Shown here piece by piece: positions 15,521-23,093 of a stretch of DNA of 64,000 nucleotides (the first letter of the stretch is position 1; each line of letters opens with the position of its first letter). The DNA comes from JAHIYG01 sp041306075 (GTDB lineage: Archaea > Altiarchaeota > Altiarchaeia > IMC4 > SCGC-AAA252-I15). The notes beneath the pieces are model-generated. The model saw nothing but the letters and a program-made list of their open reading frames with translations. It did no database searches and was not told the origin of the DNA. The stretch covers positions 23,586 through 87,585 of the forward strand of contig JBFYKH010000007.1 of assembly GCA_041306075.1 (NCBI GenBank), in the 5' to 3' direction. The position numbers and the translations under genes were made by a program.

Positions 15521-16326
15521 CTCATCTCACCCGTCTTCACCCAGTTCACTCCGAGTTCGTTCAATATCCCCCTCAAGACCTCTCTGTCAGCCCCCCTGAG
15601 GCCCTTCCAGTCGATGGCAGCGACGTCCGGCCGCGGGTACGTCTTGAGTATCATCTCCTGGACCATGGTCTTCGTGAGGTTCTCGACCGCCTGCTTGGGC
15701 ATGATATGCCCTATGGCATAGTGTTCTGCGGCCTGGTTGAAGTTGGGTGCGTAGTGGGGGCCGCCGAAGCCTATCGCAGGCGGCTTCCTCTCCACCCCCT
15801 GGCTGGCCAGGGTGTAGACGACCTCAGCCACTGCGTTGCACGCGTTCTCATCGCTCCACTCCTGCCTCGTGCCGCCGACCTCCACGTAGAGGAGCGGGAA
15901 CGGCAGTTCGGTGGGGCCGTGGTGCGTCACCTCCATGCTGACGTCGTAGGCGAGGCAGTACTTCTCCTTCGCCTGCCGCAGGTACATGAGCGCCTGCCGC
16001 AGGTGGAGCGCGTCCGTGAGCTGCAGCCTCCCGTCGCGGCCGCCGAGTTCGGCCAGGCCGAAGTTGCCAGTGGGGTGGCATGTGAGCGTCGGCCTCCCGG
16101 ATTCGGACTTGTGCCTTGAGGCGACGATGCACGCCTCAGGGACGTAGGGTATGCTCTCGAGGTCCCTCACGGAGCTGTGGGTGCCGAAGAGCATGACGTT
16201 CTCCTTCTTGTATATCGGCGACCCGTAGTAGTAGTCTCCGGTGGACGCGAAATTGTACCTATTGACCAGGATTCTGGCGATGTTCGACCCAGCCAGGTCG
16301 TCCAGGGAATACAAGACTAGTTTCAT
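15517..16326 (-). CDS. dtdA: D-aminoacyl-tRNA deacylase (DTD2/GEK1 type)
   Basis: The 269-residue protein hydrolyses D-amino acids mischarged on tRNA, a chirality proofreading step of translation. It matches the archaeal/plant DTD2 family by length and by segments such as VSMEVTHHGPTELPFPLLYV, EVGGTRQEW and the downstream GFGGPHYAPNFNQ. The conserved histidines of the family (HHGPTE, GGPHYAP, IGHIMPK) are all present, consistent with a zinc-dependent deacylase. Its start ATG 16326 lies 227 bp from the divergent thrS, and the downstream PLD nuclease gene overlaps by 4 bp. Confidence 0.9.
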   Translation of the reverse strand: MKLVLYSLDDLAGSNIARILVNRYNFASTGDYYYGSPIYKKENVMLFGTHSSVRDLESIPYVPEACIVASRHKSESGRPTLTCHPTGNFGLAELGGRDGRLQLTDALHLRQALMYLRQAKEKYCLAYDVSMEVTHHGPTELPFPLLYVEVGGTRQEWSDENACNAVAEVVYTLASQGVERKPPAIGFGGPHYAPNFNQAAEHYAIGHIMPKQAVENLTKTMVQEMILKTYPRPDVAAIDWKGLRGADREVLRGILNELGVNWVKTGEMR

Positions 16327-16482
16327 GGCCTTATAGATACGCCGCCAGCTAAAAAATGCTCATAACACCTCGCGAATCACGTAGCCCGCCTCTGAACTGA
16401 CGTTTAGCCGGGGTCTTCGGCCGGCCGGATTGTCGCGCAGTGTCAGGCCCATAAAATCTATTAGCGCCCTCGGTATCCTCAG

Positions 16483-16516
16483 ACGACAACCGCCCGCACT
16501 AGCGGTTTTTTGTCGT
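16483..16516 (+). promoter_or_regulatory. Hairpin in the thrS upstream region
   Basis: ACGACAA (16483-16489) pairs with TTGTCGT (16510-16516), enclosing CCGC (16490-16493) and GCGG (16502-16505), with a four-T bulge on the right side. It lies 38 bp upstream of ATG 16554. If transcribed it would be a stable leader or terminator-like structure. The T-rich TATA-like sequence tttttat follows at about 16524, so it may instead sit just upstream of the thrS promoter. The rest of 16327-16482 shows a GC-rich inverted sequence (near 16417-16430) but no gene. Confidence 0.4.
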
Positions 16517-16553
16517 GGCATCCTTTTTATTCGGCTTTTTCCTCTGTTATACC

Positions 16554-18425
16554 ATGCGCGTTTTGTTGCTCCACAGCGACTTCCTGGAGTACGAGACCAG
16601 GCAGAAGGCGTTGAAGACTGCCAAGGACGCCACTGAGAAGGCGGGCCGCGCGGAGAACGCGCTGGTCGTGTTCATGGCCGGGGAGAAGGCTGACGAGGCA
16701 GACCCGGCCTCGGTGGTCGAGCAGCTAGTCCGTGATGTCGTGGACATGTACTCCAAGGTCAAGGCGGAGTCCATAGTCCTGTACCCCTACGCCCACCTCT
16801 CGAGCGACCTTTCCCGCCCCCAGGTGGCCGAAGACATGTTGGAGCGGGCGTATGAGGCCCTCCGCGGCGACTACAAGGTCGTCAAGGCGCCTTTCGGATG
16901 GTATAAGGCGTTCACCGTGAAGTGCAAGGGGCATCCGCTGTCCGAGCTCTCAAGGACCATATTGCCTGCTGGGGGCCAGGAGAAGAAGCTGCAGGAGTCC
17001 GAGGCCATAAAGAAGGAGGAGAAGATACGGAGCGTCTGGTACATCATGACTCCGGACGGCGCGCTCCAGGACGTCGGCGCATTCGACTACTCGGGGCACG
17101 AGAAGCTCAGGAAGTTCGCATACTACGAGCGCGCGAAGTCCAGGGTCGTTGACCGGCCGCCGCCGCACATCGAGCTCATGCGGCAGCTTGAGCTCGTGGA
17201 CTACGAGCCGGCGAGCGACCCCGGGAACCTCAGGTACTACCCGAAGGGGAGGATGATAAAGGCGCTCCTTGAAGAGTACGTCACGGATAACATACTCAAC
17301 TACGGCGGCGTCGAGGTGGAGACGCCCATAATGTACGATTTCGAGCACCCCACGCTAGCGAAATACATGGCCCGCTTCCCCGCCCGCCAGTACACGATAG
17401 AGTCCGACGACAAGAAGTACTTCCTCCGGTTCGCGGCCTGCTTCGGCCAGTTCCTGATTGCCCACGACGCCACGCTCAGCTACAGGAGCCTGCCGCTCAG
17501 GCTCTACGAGATGACGCGGTACAGCTTCAGGCGGGAGAAGAGCGGCGAACTCACCGGCCTCAGGCGCCTGCGCGCCTTCACGATGCCGGACGTGCACGCC
17601 CTGTGCGCGGGCATGGAGCAGGCGGTGAAGGAGTACCGCCGCCGCTTCCAGCTGTGCCGTTCCACGATAGAGGGCGTCGGCCTGTCCATGGACGACGTCG
17701 AGGTCGCGGTGAGGGTCACGAGGGACTTCTACAACGAGAACGAGGACTTCATAAAATACCTCGTCAAGGAGGCCGGCAAGCCGGTGCTCGTCGAGATGTG
17801 GGACGAGCGGATATTCTACTTCGTCCTGAAGTACGAGTTCAACTTCGTCGACGCCCTTGACAAGGCATCATGCCTTTCGACCGACCAGATAGACGTCGAG
17901 AACGGGGAACGCTACGGCATAAACTACACGGACTCGGACGGCGTGAAGAAGCACCCCGTCATACTCCACTGCTCCCCGTCGGGGGCGATAGAGCGGATAA
18001 TATACGCCCTCCTGGAGAAGGCCCACATGGCGAAGGAGGCGGGGGTGGCCCCGTCCCTGCCAATGTGGCTTTCGCCCACCCAAATCAGGGTCATACCGAT
18101 ATCCGAGAAGCACCTGGACTACTCGTCGAAGCTCGCCGACCGCCTCGAGGAGAAGCGGATACGCGTCGACGTCGACGACAGGAACGAGAGCATGGGCAAG
18201 AAGATACGCGACGCGGAGCGCGAATGGGTGCCTTACATCCTGGTGGTCGGAGACAAGGAGATAGAGTCCGGGATGGTGCAGGTCCGGGTTCGCGGCCAGA
18301 AGGACCAGAAGACGCTCGTCCCGGAGGCCGTCGGCGTGGAAGTCAAGGAGAAGTCTAAGGGCATGCCCTACAGGAAGCTGCCCCTGCCCCGTCTGCTTTC
18401 GCAGAGGCCGACGTTCGTCGGCTGA
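16554..18425 (+). CDS. thrS: Threonyl-tRNA synthetase, archaeal type
   Basis: About 623 residues. ATG 16554 is chosen because MRVLLLHSDFLEYE is the standard archaeal ThrRS start; a 13-codon in-frame extension upstream looks spurious. Residues 1 to about 140 form the archaeal N-terminal editing domain with a D-Tyr-tRNA deacylase-like fold, which removes L-Ser from tRNA-Thr. The class II catalytic core follows. Motif 2 is within TRYSFRREKSGELTGLRRLR (about 320-339), the zinc Cys in FAACFGQF, motif 3 in GAIERIIYALL, and a C-terminal anticodon-binding domain is present (about 500-620). It lies divergent from dtdA, another tRNA chirality enzyme. Confidence 0.95.
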   Translation: MRVLLLHSDFLEYETRQKALKTAKDATEKAGRAENALVVFMAGEKADEADPASVVEQLVRDVVDMYSKVKAESIVLYPYAHLSSDLSRPQVAEDMLERAYEALRGDYKVVKAPFGWYKAFTVKCKGHPLSELSRTILPAGGQEKKLQESEAIKKEEKIRSVWYIMTPDGALQDVGAFDYSGHEKLRKFAYYERAKSRVVDRPPPHIELMRQLELVDYEPASDPGNLRYYPKGRMIKALLEEYVTDNILNYGGVEVETPIMYDFEHPTLAKYMARFPARQYTIESDDKKYFLRFAACFGQFLIAHDATLSYRSLPLRLYEMTRYSFRREKSGELTGLRRLRAFTMPDVHALCAGMEQAVKEYRRRFQLCRSTIEGVGLSMDDVEVAVRVTRDFYNENEDFIKYLVKEAGKPVLVEMWDERIFYFVLKYEFNFVDALDKASCLSTDQIDVENGERYGINYTDSDGVKKHPVILHCSPSGAIERIIYALLEKAHMAKEAGVAPSLPMWLSPTQIRVIPISEKHLDYSSKLADRLEEKRIRVDVDDRNESMGKKIRDAEREWVPYILVVGDKEIESGMVQVRVRGQKDQKTLVPEAVGVEVKEKSKGMPYRKLPLPRLLSQRPTFVG

Positions 18426-18468
18426 ACCTGGGCCGTTCCGTCCGCCAACCCAAGGATACTGCGCCAGC

Positions 18469-18477
18469 CTTATATAC
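18469..18477 (+). promoter_or_regulatory. TATA box of the rpiA-pfdA-ftsY operon
   Basis: The sequence cttatatac is centred about 26 bp before ATG 18500, the expected distance from TATA to transcription start. The rpiA mRNA is probably leaderless. Confidence 0.6.
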
Positions 18478-18499
18478 CCGTATCCTTTATTCATAACCT

Positions 18500-19192
18500 A
18501 TGGCCCAGTCTAGGCAGCAGGACGACGACAAGCGGGCTGCGGCGTACGCGGCCCTGCGCGAGGTCAAGGGCGGCATGAAGGTGGGTTTGGGCAGCGGCAG
18601 CACCGCGAACATGTTCATAGAGGAGCTCGGGAAGAGGAAGTTCCCGGGGCTCTGCGTGGCCTCCTCGAAGGCGAGCGAGGAGATAGCGAGGAAGGCGGGG
18701 CTGAAGCTCACGACCCTGGACAGCCTCATAGCATCCCTGAAGGGCGAGGAAGAGGAGACCATCCTCGACCTGTACGTGGACGGCGCCGACGAGGTGGACA
18801 AGTCCATGAACCTCATCAAGGGCGGGGGCGGCGCGCACACCAGGGAGAAGGTCGTGGCCTCGGCCGCCGCGGAGTTCATATGCATAGTCGACGAGTCCAA
18901 GCTAGTCAGCCGGCTCGGGACGTTCCCCCTGCCGGTGGAGGTCGTCCCCTACGCCCGTTCGTACGTGTCCTGGGAGCTCGGAGAGCTCGGGGCGAAGGCC
19001 GCCGAGAGGCCGAAGTTCGTCACGGACAACGGCAACGTCATACTGGACGCGGAGGGGCTGGATTTCAAGGACCCCCTCCAGCTCGAGACCGAGCTCAACA
19101 ACATACCCGGGGTCGTGGAGAACGGGATATTCGCGGTCAGGCAGCCCGAGCGCGTCATAGTCGGCCGCAAGGGCAAGGCCGAGTACCTTTAA
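18500..19192 (+). CDS. rpiA: Ribose-5-phosphate isomerase A
   Basis: The 230-residue enzyme interconverts ribose-5-phosphate and ribulose-5-phosphate in the pentose phosphate pathway, feeding PRPP and nucleotide synthesis. Family motifs are intact: GLGSGST (29-35), DGADEVD (about 94-100) with the catalytic Asp residues, and KGGGGAHTREK (about 106-116) with the catalytic Glu. The length is normal for RpiA. It is the first gene of an apparent operon with prefoldin alpha (4 bp gap) and ftsY. Confidence 0.95.
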   Translation: MAQSRQQDDDKRAAAYAALREVKGGMKVGLGSGSTANMFIEELGKRKFPGLCVASSKASEEIARKAGLKLTTLDSLIASLKGEEEETILDLYVDGADEVDKSMNLIKGGGGAHTREKVVASAAAEFICIVDESKLVSRLGTFPLPVEVVPYARSYVSWELGELGAKAAERPKFVTDNGNVILDAEGLDFKDPLQLETELNNIPGVVENGIFAVRQPERVIVGRKGKAEYL

Positions 19193-19196
19193 GCTC

Positions 19197-19613
19197 ATGG
19201 ACGAGTCACAGATGCAGCGGCTGCTGATGCAGCTTGAGATGGGGAAGCGCCAGATGAACGAGCTTAACCGGCAGGCTCAGCTTGCGGAGTCCGCGGTGGC
19301 GGAAACCAACTCCGCAATCGAGGCATTGGACGGCCTGAAGGGAGAGAAGCCGGGCGCGGAAGTCCTCGTTCCCATAGGTGGGGGCGCGTTCGTGCGGGCG
19401 TCCCTGAAGGGGGTGGACAGCGTGATCGTCGGTGCCGGCGCCGAGATGTACGTCGAGAAGGGCGTCGCCGACGCCGTGAAGACGTTCGAGGAAAGGAAGG
19501 CCAGGCTCCTGGAGTCCCTCTCCGCGATGCAGAAGACGATGGGGGAGCTCGGCATGAAGGTGGCGGAACTCGACGCCCAGGCGCAGAGGCTCATGTCCCA
19601 GGCGAAAGAGTAA
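19197..19613 (+). CDS. pfdA: Prefoldin alpha subunit
   Basis: The 138-residue protein has a helix, beta hairpins and helix layout. An N-terminal coiled coil (about 1-50) is followed by a Gly/Val-rich beta segment (VLVPIGGGAFVRASL and VIVGAGAEMYVEKGV) and a C-terminal coiled coil (about 95-138). This is the prefoldin alpha pattern. Prefoldin is a cytosolic holdase that hands unfolded proteins to the thermosome, whose gene lies at the right end of this window. The gene sits between rpiA and ftsY with gaps of 4 and 1 bp, an archaeal arrangement linking pfdA to the SRP receptor gene. Confidence 0.92.
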   Translation: MDESQMQRLLMQLEMGKRQMNELNRQAQLAESAVAETNSAIEALDGLKGEKPGAEVLVPIGGGAFVRASLKGVDSVIVGAGAEMYVEKGVADAVKTFEERKARLLESLSAMQKTMGELGMKVAELDAQAQRLMSQAKE

Positions 19614-19614
19614 A

Positions 19615-20565
19615 ATGTTCGAGGCACTGAGGGAGAGGCTCGGCTCTTTCATAGGCTCCGTCAAGGACAAGGCCGAGCCCAGGCTGTCAGCCGTGACCCA
19701 GGTCAAGGCGGCAGTCACCGGCCGCGCGACGCTGACGGAGGCCGACGTCTCAGACACTCTGTGGCAGCTTGAGACAGGCCTTCTAGAGAGTGACGTCTCG
19801 ATGGAGACCGCGGAACATATAGTCGGCGCCCTCAGGGAGCGGCTGGTGGGCCTCCAGGTCTCCTCAGGCTCGGCCGGGGAGGCCGTGCGGGCCGCGCTCA
19901 GGGCTGGGTTGCTTGAGGCCCTGAAGCCTGTTAAGGAAGTCGACCTGGTCGCGTCCGCAAAGGCGGGGGGGAAGCCGTTCAAGGTGCTTGTGCTCGGCGT
20001 CAACGGCACAGGCAAGACCACGTCCATGGCGAAGCTGGCGAGGCTCCTCATGGACAACGGCTTGTCTGTCGTGTTCGCCGCCGGCGACACGTTCAGGGCG
20101 GGGGCTATAGAGCAGCTTGAGGAGCATGCCCGCCGGCTCGGCGTCAGGGTCGTGTCCCACCAGAGGGGCGGCGACTCGGCGGCCGTCCTCTACGACTCGG
20201 TGGAGCATGCCGCCGCCCGTGGGGTGGACGTGGTGCTCGCGGACACGGCGGGGAGGATGCAGTCCAAGGCCAATCTCATGGAGGAATTGAAGAAGGTTGT
20301 CCGCGTGTATAAGCCCGACATGACGCTATTCGTGGCGGACGCTCTCGCCGGCAACGACGCCGTAGAGCAGGCGAGGACATTCAACGAGGCCGTGGGCTTC
20401 GATGCTGCGGTGCTCTCCAAGATGGACGCGGACGCGAAGGGGGGGAGCGCCCTCTCGATAGTCCATGCGACAGGGAAGCCTGTCATCTACGTGGGCTTGG
20501 GCCAGGGCTACGGAGACCTGAAAAAGTTCGACGGGAACTGGTTCGTCGACAAGATACTGTCCTAG
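19615..20565 (+). CDS. ftsY: Signal recognition particle receptor FtsY
   Basis: The 316-residue SRP GTPase docks SRP-ribosome complexes at the membrane. An N-domain four-helix region (about 1-105) precedes the G-domain. The P-loop is GVNGTGKTT (about 127-135), the G3 motif DTAGRMQ (about 209) and the specificity motif SKMDADAKGG (about 268). A conserved C-terminal GLGQGYGDLKKF segment is also present. The acidic A-domain is essentially absent, as in other short archaeal FtsY proteins. It is the last gene of the rpiA-pfdA-ftsY run and is followed by a repeat cassette. Confidence 0.95.
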   Translation: MFEALRERLGSFIGSVKDKAEPRLSAVTQVKAAVTGRATLTEADVSDTLWQLETGLLESDVSMETAEHIVGALRERLVGLQVSSGSAGEAVRAALRAGLLEALKPVKEVDLVASAKAGGKPFKVLVLGVNGTGKTTSMAKLARLLMDNGLSVVFAAGDTFRAGAIEQLEEHARRLGVRVVSHQRGGDSAAVLYDSVEHAAARGVDVVLADTAGRMQSKANLMEELKKVVRVYKPDMTLFVADALAGNDAVEQARTFNEAVGFDAAVLSKMDADAKGGSALSIVHATGKPVIYVGLGQGYGDLKKFDGNWFVDKILS

Positions 20566-20574
20566 AATCGCCCC

Positions 20575-20844
20575 GATCCACCCCCGGCTTTTGGCCGGGG
20601 GTGGGGGGTGGTTGGCTGAATTACCACATCCTTGTGGATGTGATTGTAACCTCCGCAGCCCCATATTGCGGAGGTGATGGCGTTCGTCCCATCATGGAGT
20701 GATGCGATTTTTTTTGGCGAGCCTGATCCACCCCCGGCTTTTGGCCGGGGGTGGGGGGTGGTTGGCTGAATTACCACATCCTTGTGGATGTGATTGTGAG
20801 CCAGATCCACCCCCGGCTTTTGGCCGGGGGTGGGGGGTGGTTGG
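20575..20844. repeat. Cassette of direct repeats built from palindromes
   Basis: A 73-bp unit occurs twice with no difference seen (20575-20647 and 20725-20797). Its first 41 bp occur a third time (20804-20844). Each unit has a strong hairpin (CCACCCCCGGC, TTTTG, GCCGGGGGTGG), a G-run tract, and, in the two full copies, a second hairpin (CACATCC, TTGT, GGATGTG). Between copies 1 and 2 lie another hairpin (CCTCCGCA 20650-20657 with TGCGGAGG 20667-20674) and a T8 run near 20709-20716. The cassette fills the gap between the convergent ftsY and regulator genes and may act as a bidirectional terminator or be a small mobile palindromic element. Confidence 0.85.
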
Positions 20845-20860
20845 GGTGATGTAATAAGCG

Positions 20861-21289
20861 TTACCTTATCCTGTAGTACACTCTCCGGCCGGCGTATTCC
20901 TTTTCAAGCCTGCCTTCGTGGAATAACTTCGATAGTCTGGCGCTTGCCGCGTTCTTTCCCTTGTAGCCGAGCTTTTTCTGTAGTTCGTCGGCGCATATCC
21001 TCCCCTTCTCCCTGACATGTTCGAGGACTTCGATGTCCCGGTCGGTGAGGTCGGCCGTCTCCTGGTTTTTGCGGCCTTGTTGTTGGGCCATGCCCTCTAT
21101 CTTTGCGCCGAGCGCCTCTATCTGGGAGTTGAGGTTCTTGATTATGAGGTTCGTGCTTTTGCGCTCTTCGGCGAGCTGGTATAGCATGAGTCCGATGGCG
21201 ACGGGGTCTTGTATCTGGTTCGTGGCCTGGGCTACTTCGCCGAGGAGTTCCTTGTATTCTTTCTCGTATTCAGCCCCGCTACCTTTCAT
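20861..21289 (-). CDS. Winged-helix transcriptional regulator with coiled coil
   Basis: The 142-residue protein has an N-terminal helical, probably coiled-coil region (about 1-72). A winged helix-turn-helix follows (about 82-142) with LTDRDIEVLEHVREKGRICA then ELQKKLGYKGKNAASARLSK and a wing ending GRRVYYRIR, typical of MarR/ArsR-like archaeal regulators. It is likely a dimeric DNA-binding protein. Its promoter carries two copies of an ATGATA-n-TATC-like palindrome, one overlapping the probable transcription start, suggesting autoregulation. It converges with ftsY across the repeat cassette. Signal and target genes are unknown. Confidence 0.7.
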   Translation of the reverse strand: MKGSGAEYEKEYKELLGEVAQATNQIQDPVAIGLMLYQLAEERKSTNLIIKNLNSQIEALGAKIEGMAQQQGRKNQETADLTDRDIEVLEHVREKGRICADELQKKLGYKGKNAASARLSKLFHEGRLEKEYAGRRVYYRIR

Positions 21290-21296
21290 GACAGAT

Positions 21297-21350
21297 ATGA
21301 TATTATCATGACTCTTTAAATACTTATCGATTGACGCATGATACTATCGA
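21297..21350 (-). promoter_or_regulatory. Paired operator-like palindromes around a TATA box
   Basis: ATGATATTATCAT (21297-21309) is a perfect 13-base palindrome with one central base. ATGATACTATCGA (21338-21350) matches it at 10 of 13 positions, 41 bp away centre to centre. Between them is tttaaata (about 21315-21322), placed as a TATA box for the minus-strand regulator that starts at 21289. This looks like a repressor site pair. The rest of the gap to 21528 shows no gene. Confidence 0.55.
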
Positions 21351-21528
21351 AGATACACCAATGACTGCTATATAGCCAAAAAAGCCACTAATAAGCGTTT
21401 ATCCCTACCAATGGCTCATAATCACCGCTTGACAGTCAGGCGGCCCCCAACAGTATGACTGCAAAGTGTCATGACTTCAACCTTATGCGGCAAGACGGCA
21501 TCGCAACACAACCCCGACAGAATCACAT

Positions 21529-22227
21529 TTACCCGGACGCCCTGGCTATCCGCAGAAGCTCCTCCCTGTTGGCCGGCATCAACGCCTCCCTCATGAACCC
21601 TACGCCGTTCAGCGAGCCCCGGACCATCGCGTCGGCGGCCATGAATATGCGCTCGTCGCCGAGTCCAGCCGCCTTGTTCTCGTCCGAGACCGAAATCACC
21701 AGGGCTATCACATCCGACTCGGTCCTCAACACAGACTCCGCATCCCGCTTCTCCACAGCAGCCAAGAGTTCCGCTATGGCGAGCCTCCGCGACTCCTCAG
21801 GGCTCAACGGCGGCTTCTGTACTGGCGGCGCAACCGCGGCTTCGGTCGCCGGCTTGGGCGCCTTCGCCGGCTCCGCTGCCGGCTTAGCGGGCTCCAAGAC
21901 GGCGTTCAGTCCGCCGCCGTATTTTATCTTGTGGTAGTCCCCGATTGTCGTCTTCACGTCGGCCTCGACGTACTCCCTCAGTATCGCCCTGACGTTCTCC
22001 TCGAACTCCGGCCTCTTGCCCTCCAGTATTTCGCCCACATACGCGCGGCCATCCTCCCCGGACTCCGCTATCTGGTTGAGGAGGTCGGCTGCCAGCCTCA
22101 CGTTCGCAAGCTCGATGAGCCTGCCGCTCCTTGCGTCTATCACGTCCTTTCCGTCGCGGCTCATCAGGTCGTATTCCCCGCGCTTGAGGCCCTGTATACT
22201 GAGCGCTCTGTCCGTAGGGTCCATCAT
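21529..22227 (-). CDS. Hypothetical protein with Ala/Pro linker
   Basis: The 232-residue soluble protein starts with two Met codons (22227 or 22224), and its start overlaps the upstream gene stop by 4 bp. Two globular parts are joined by an Ala/Pro/Lys linker (about residues 112-143): an N-terminal helical part with EILEGKRPEFEENVRAILRE, and a C-terminal part with LSPEESRRLAIAELLAAVEK. No TM, Cys motif or catalytic signature was found. It forms a pair with the 91-residue gene upstream and may be co-transcribed with hpt. I recognise no family. Confidence 0.55.
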   Translation of the reverse strand: MMDPTDRALSIQGLKRGEYDLMSRDGKDVIDARSGRLIELANVRLAADLLNQIAESGEDGRAYVGEILEGKRPEFEENVRAILREYVEADVKTTIGDYHKIKYGGGLNAVLEPAKPAAEPAKAPKPATEAAVAPPVQKPPLSPEESRRLAIAELLAAVEKRDAESVLRTESDVIALVISVSDENKAAGLGDERIFMAADAMVRGSLNGVGFMREALMPANREELLRIARASG

Positions 22228-22499
22228 ACCCCCCCGGCTATCCTCTTCAGGGCCGCGAACGTGCTGAACAGCCTGCCCACGCTTCCGAAGACGGTCTTCG
22301 AGAGCTTGAGGGACGCCTTGAGGGACTCCTGCAGCTCCGCTCCCACGGCGGCATTGGACTTGAGTATGACGGCCTTGGATACGCTGTCCCTGACGTATTT
22401 TATGCCCCGGGCGGTCTCGACAGCGAGGGAAGCCTCGATGGGCGGCGCCTCGCCGAGGTCCTTCCTCCTTAGCCTCTCAGGCTCGACTGTCTGCGGCAT
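22224..22499 (-). CDS. Small hypothetical helical protein
   Basis: The 91-residue protein has a charged N-terminus (VEPERLRRKDLGEAPPIEAS) followed by a long amphipathic helical part ending in a hydrophobic stretch (FGSVGRLFSTFAALKRIAGG). No cysteines or catalytic motif are present. Its stop overlaps the start of the 232-residue hypothetical gene, so the two probably work together. It lies 27 bp downstream of hpt on the same strand. I recognise no family. Confidence 0.5.
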   Translation of the reverse strand: MPQTVEPERLRRKDLGEAPPIEASLAVETARGIKYVRDSVSKAVILKSNAAVGAELQESLKASLKLSKTVFGSVGRLFSTFAALKRIAGGV

Positions 22500-22526
22500 C
22501 GTATTACCCTTTCGAATCCATCGTAT

Positions 22527-23093
22527 TTAATCGAGTGTCCCGGTCACCGTGACCCTTTCCCCGACGTCTATCTTCGCGAGCGTCTTGACCTTGAATCCGG
22601 TCGCCTTGCGGACCGCCTCGACCCCGCCGCCGCGCTCTATGACGCACACGGCGTCCTTGATTACGGCGCCCCCCGCCCGCAGGGCCTCGATGGTCGCGAT
22701 GAGCGTCCCCCCCGTGCTCACCACCGCATCCACTATGGCGACCACGTCCCCCCTCCTGACGGAGTTCAGGTACATCTTCGACCCGCCGTATCCGGTGCGC
22801 TGGTTGAGCTCTATTTCGCCCGGGAGCCCGTACTGTCTCTTCCTGATTATGTTGAACGGCAGGCCTGTAATCTGCGACAGGACTGCGGACACGTGTATGC
22901 CCATCGCCTCCATGGTCACTATGTAGTCGACGTCGAGGTCCGCGCGCTCCTTGATGGCCTCGCAGACTTCGGCGAGCAGCCGGGGTTCGATGGGCGGTAT
23001 GCTGTCCGTGAGCTGGTGGATGAAATACGCATACTCCCCGCGCCTCATCAGAGGCGCAGCCTCTAGCGAGGCCTTCAAAAGGTCAAGTTTCAT
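22527..23093 (-). CDS. hpt: Archaeal hypoxanthine/purine phosphoribosyltransferase
   Basis: The 188-residue type I PRTase should convert hypoxanthine (or guanine/adenine) and PRPP to the nucleotide. The PRPP-binding motif is VAIVDAVVSTGGT (about 117-129), with DA instead of the usual DD. The N-terminal RRGEYAYFIHQLTDSIP and the RKRQYGLPGEIELNQRTGYG loop are hallmarks of the archaeal Hpt family. Its start overlaps the 3' end of the deaminase gene by 11 bp. With the deaminase and phosphorylase upstream, it would complete salvage of methylthioadenosine or deoxyadenosine to IMP. The precise base preference cannot be read from sequence. Confidence 0.87.
   Translation of the reverse strand: MKLDLLKASLEAAPLMRRGEYAYFIHQLTDSIPPIEPRLLAEVCEAIKERADLDVDYIVTMEAMGIHVSAVLSQITGLPFNIIRKRQYGLPGEIELNQRTGYGGSKMYLNSVRRGDVVAIVDAVVSTGGTLIATIEALRAGGAVIKDAVCVIERGGGVEAVRKATGFKVKTLAKIDVGERVTVTGTLD

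Noticed and set aside
16327..16553. T-box riboswitch before thrS
   Set aside because: No T-box core sequence or antiterminator pair was found, only a simple hairpin; T-boxes are not known in archaea.
20575..20844. CRISPR array
   Set aside because: There are only two full copies and one partial copy of a 73-bp palindromic unit, with unequal gaps, and no cas genes.
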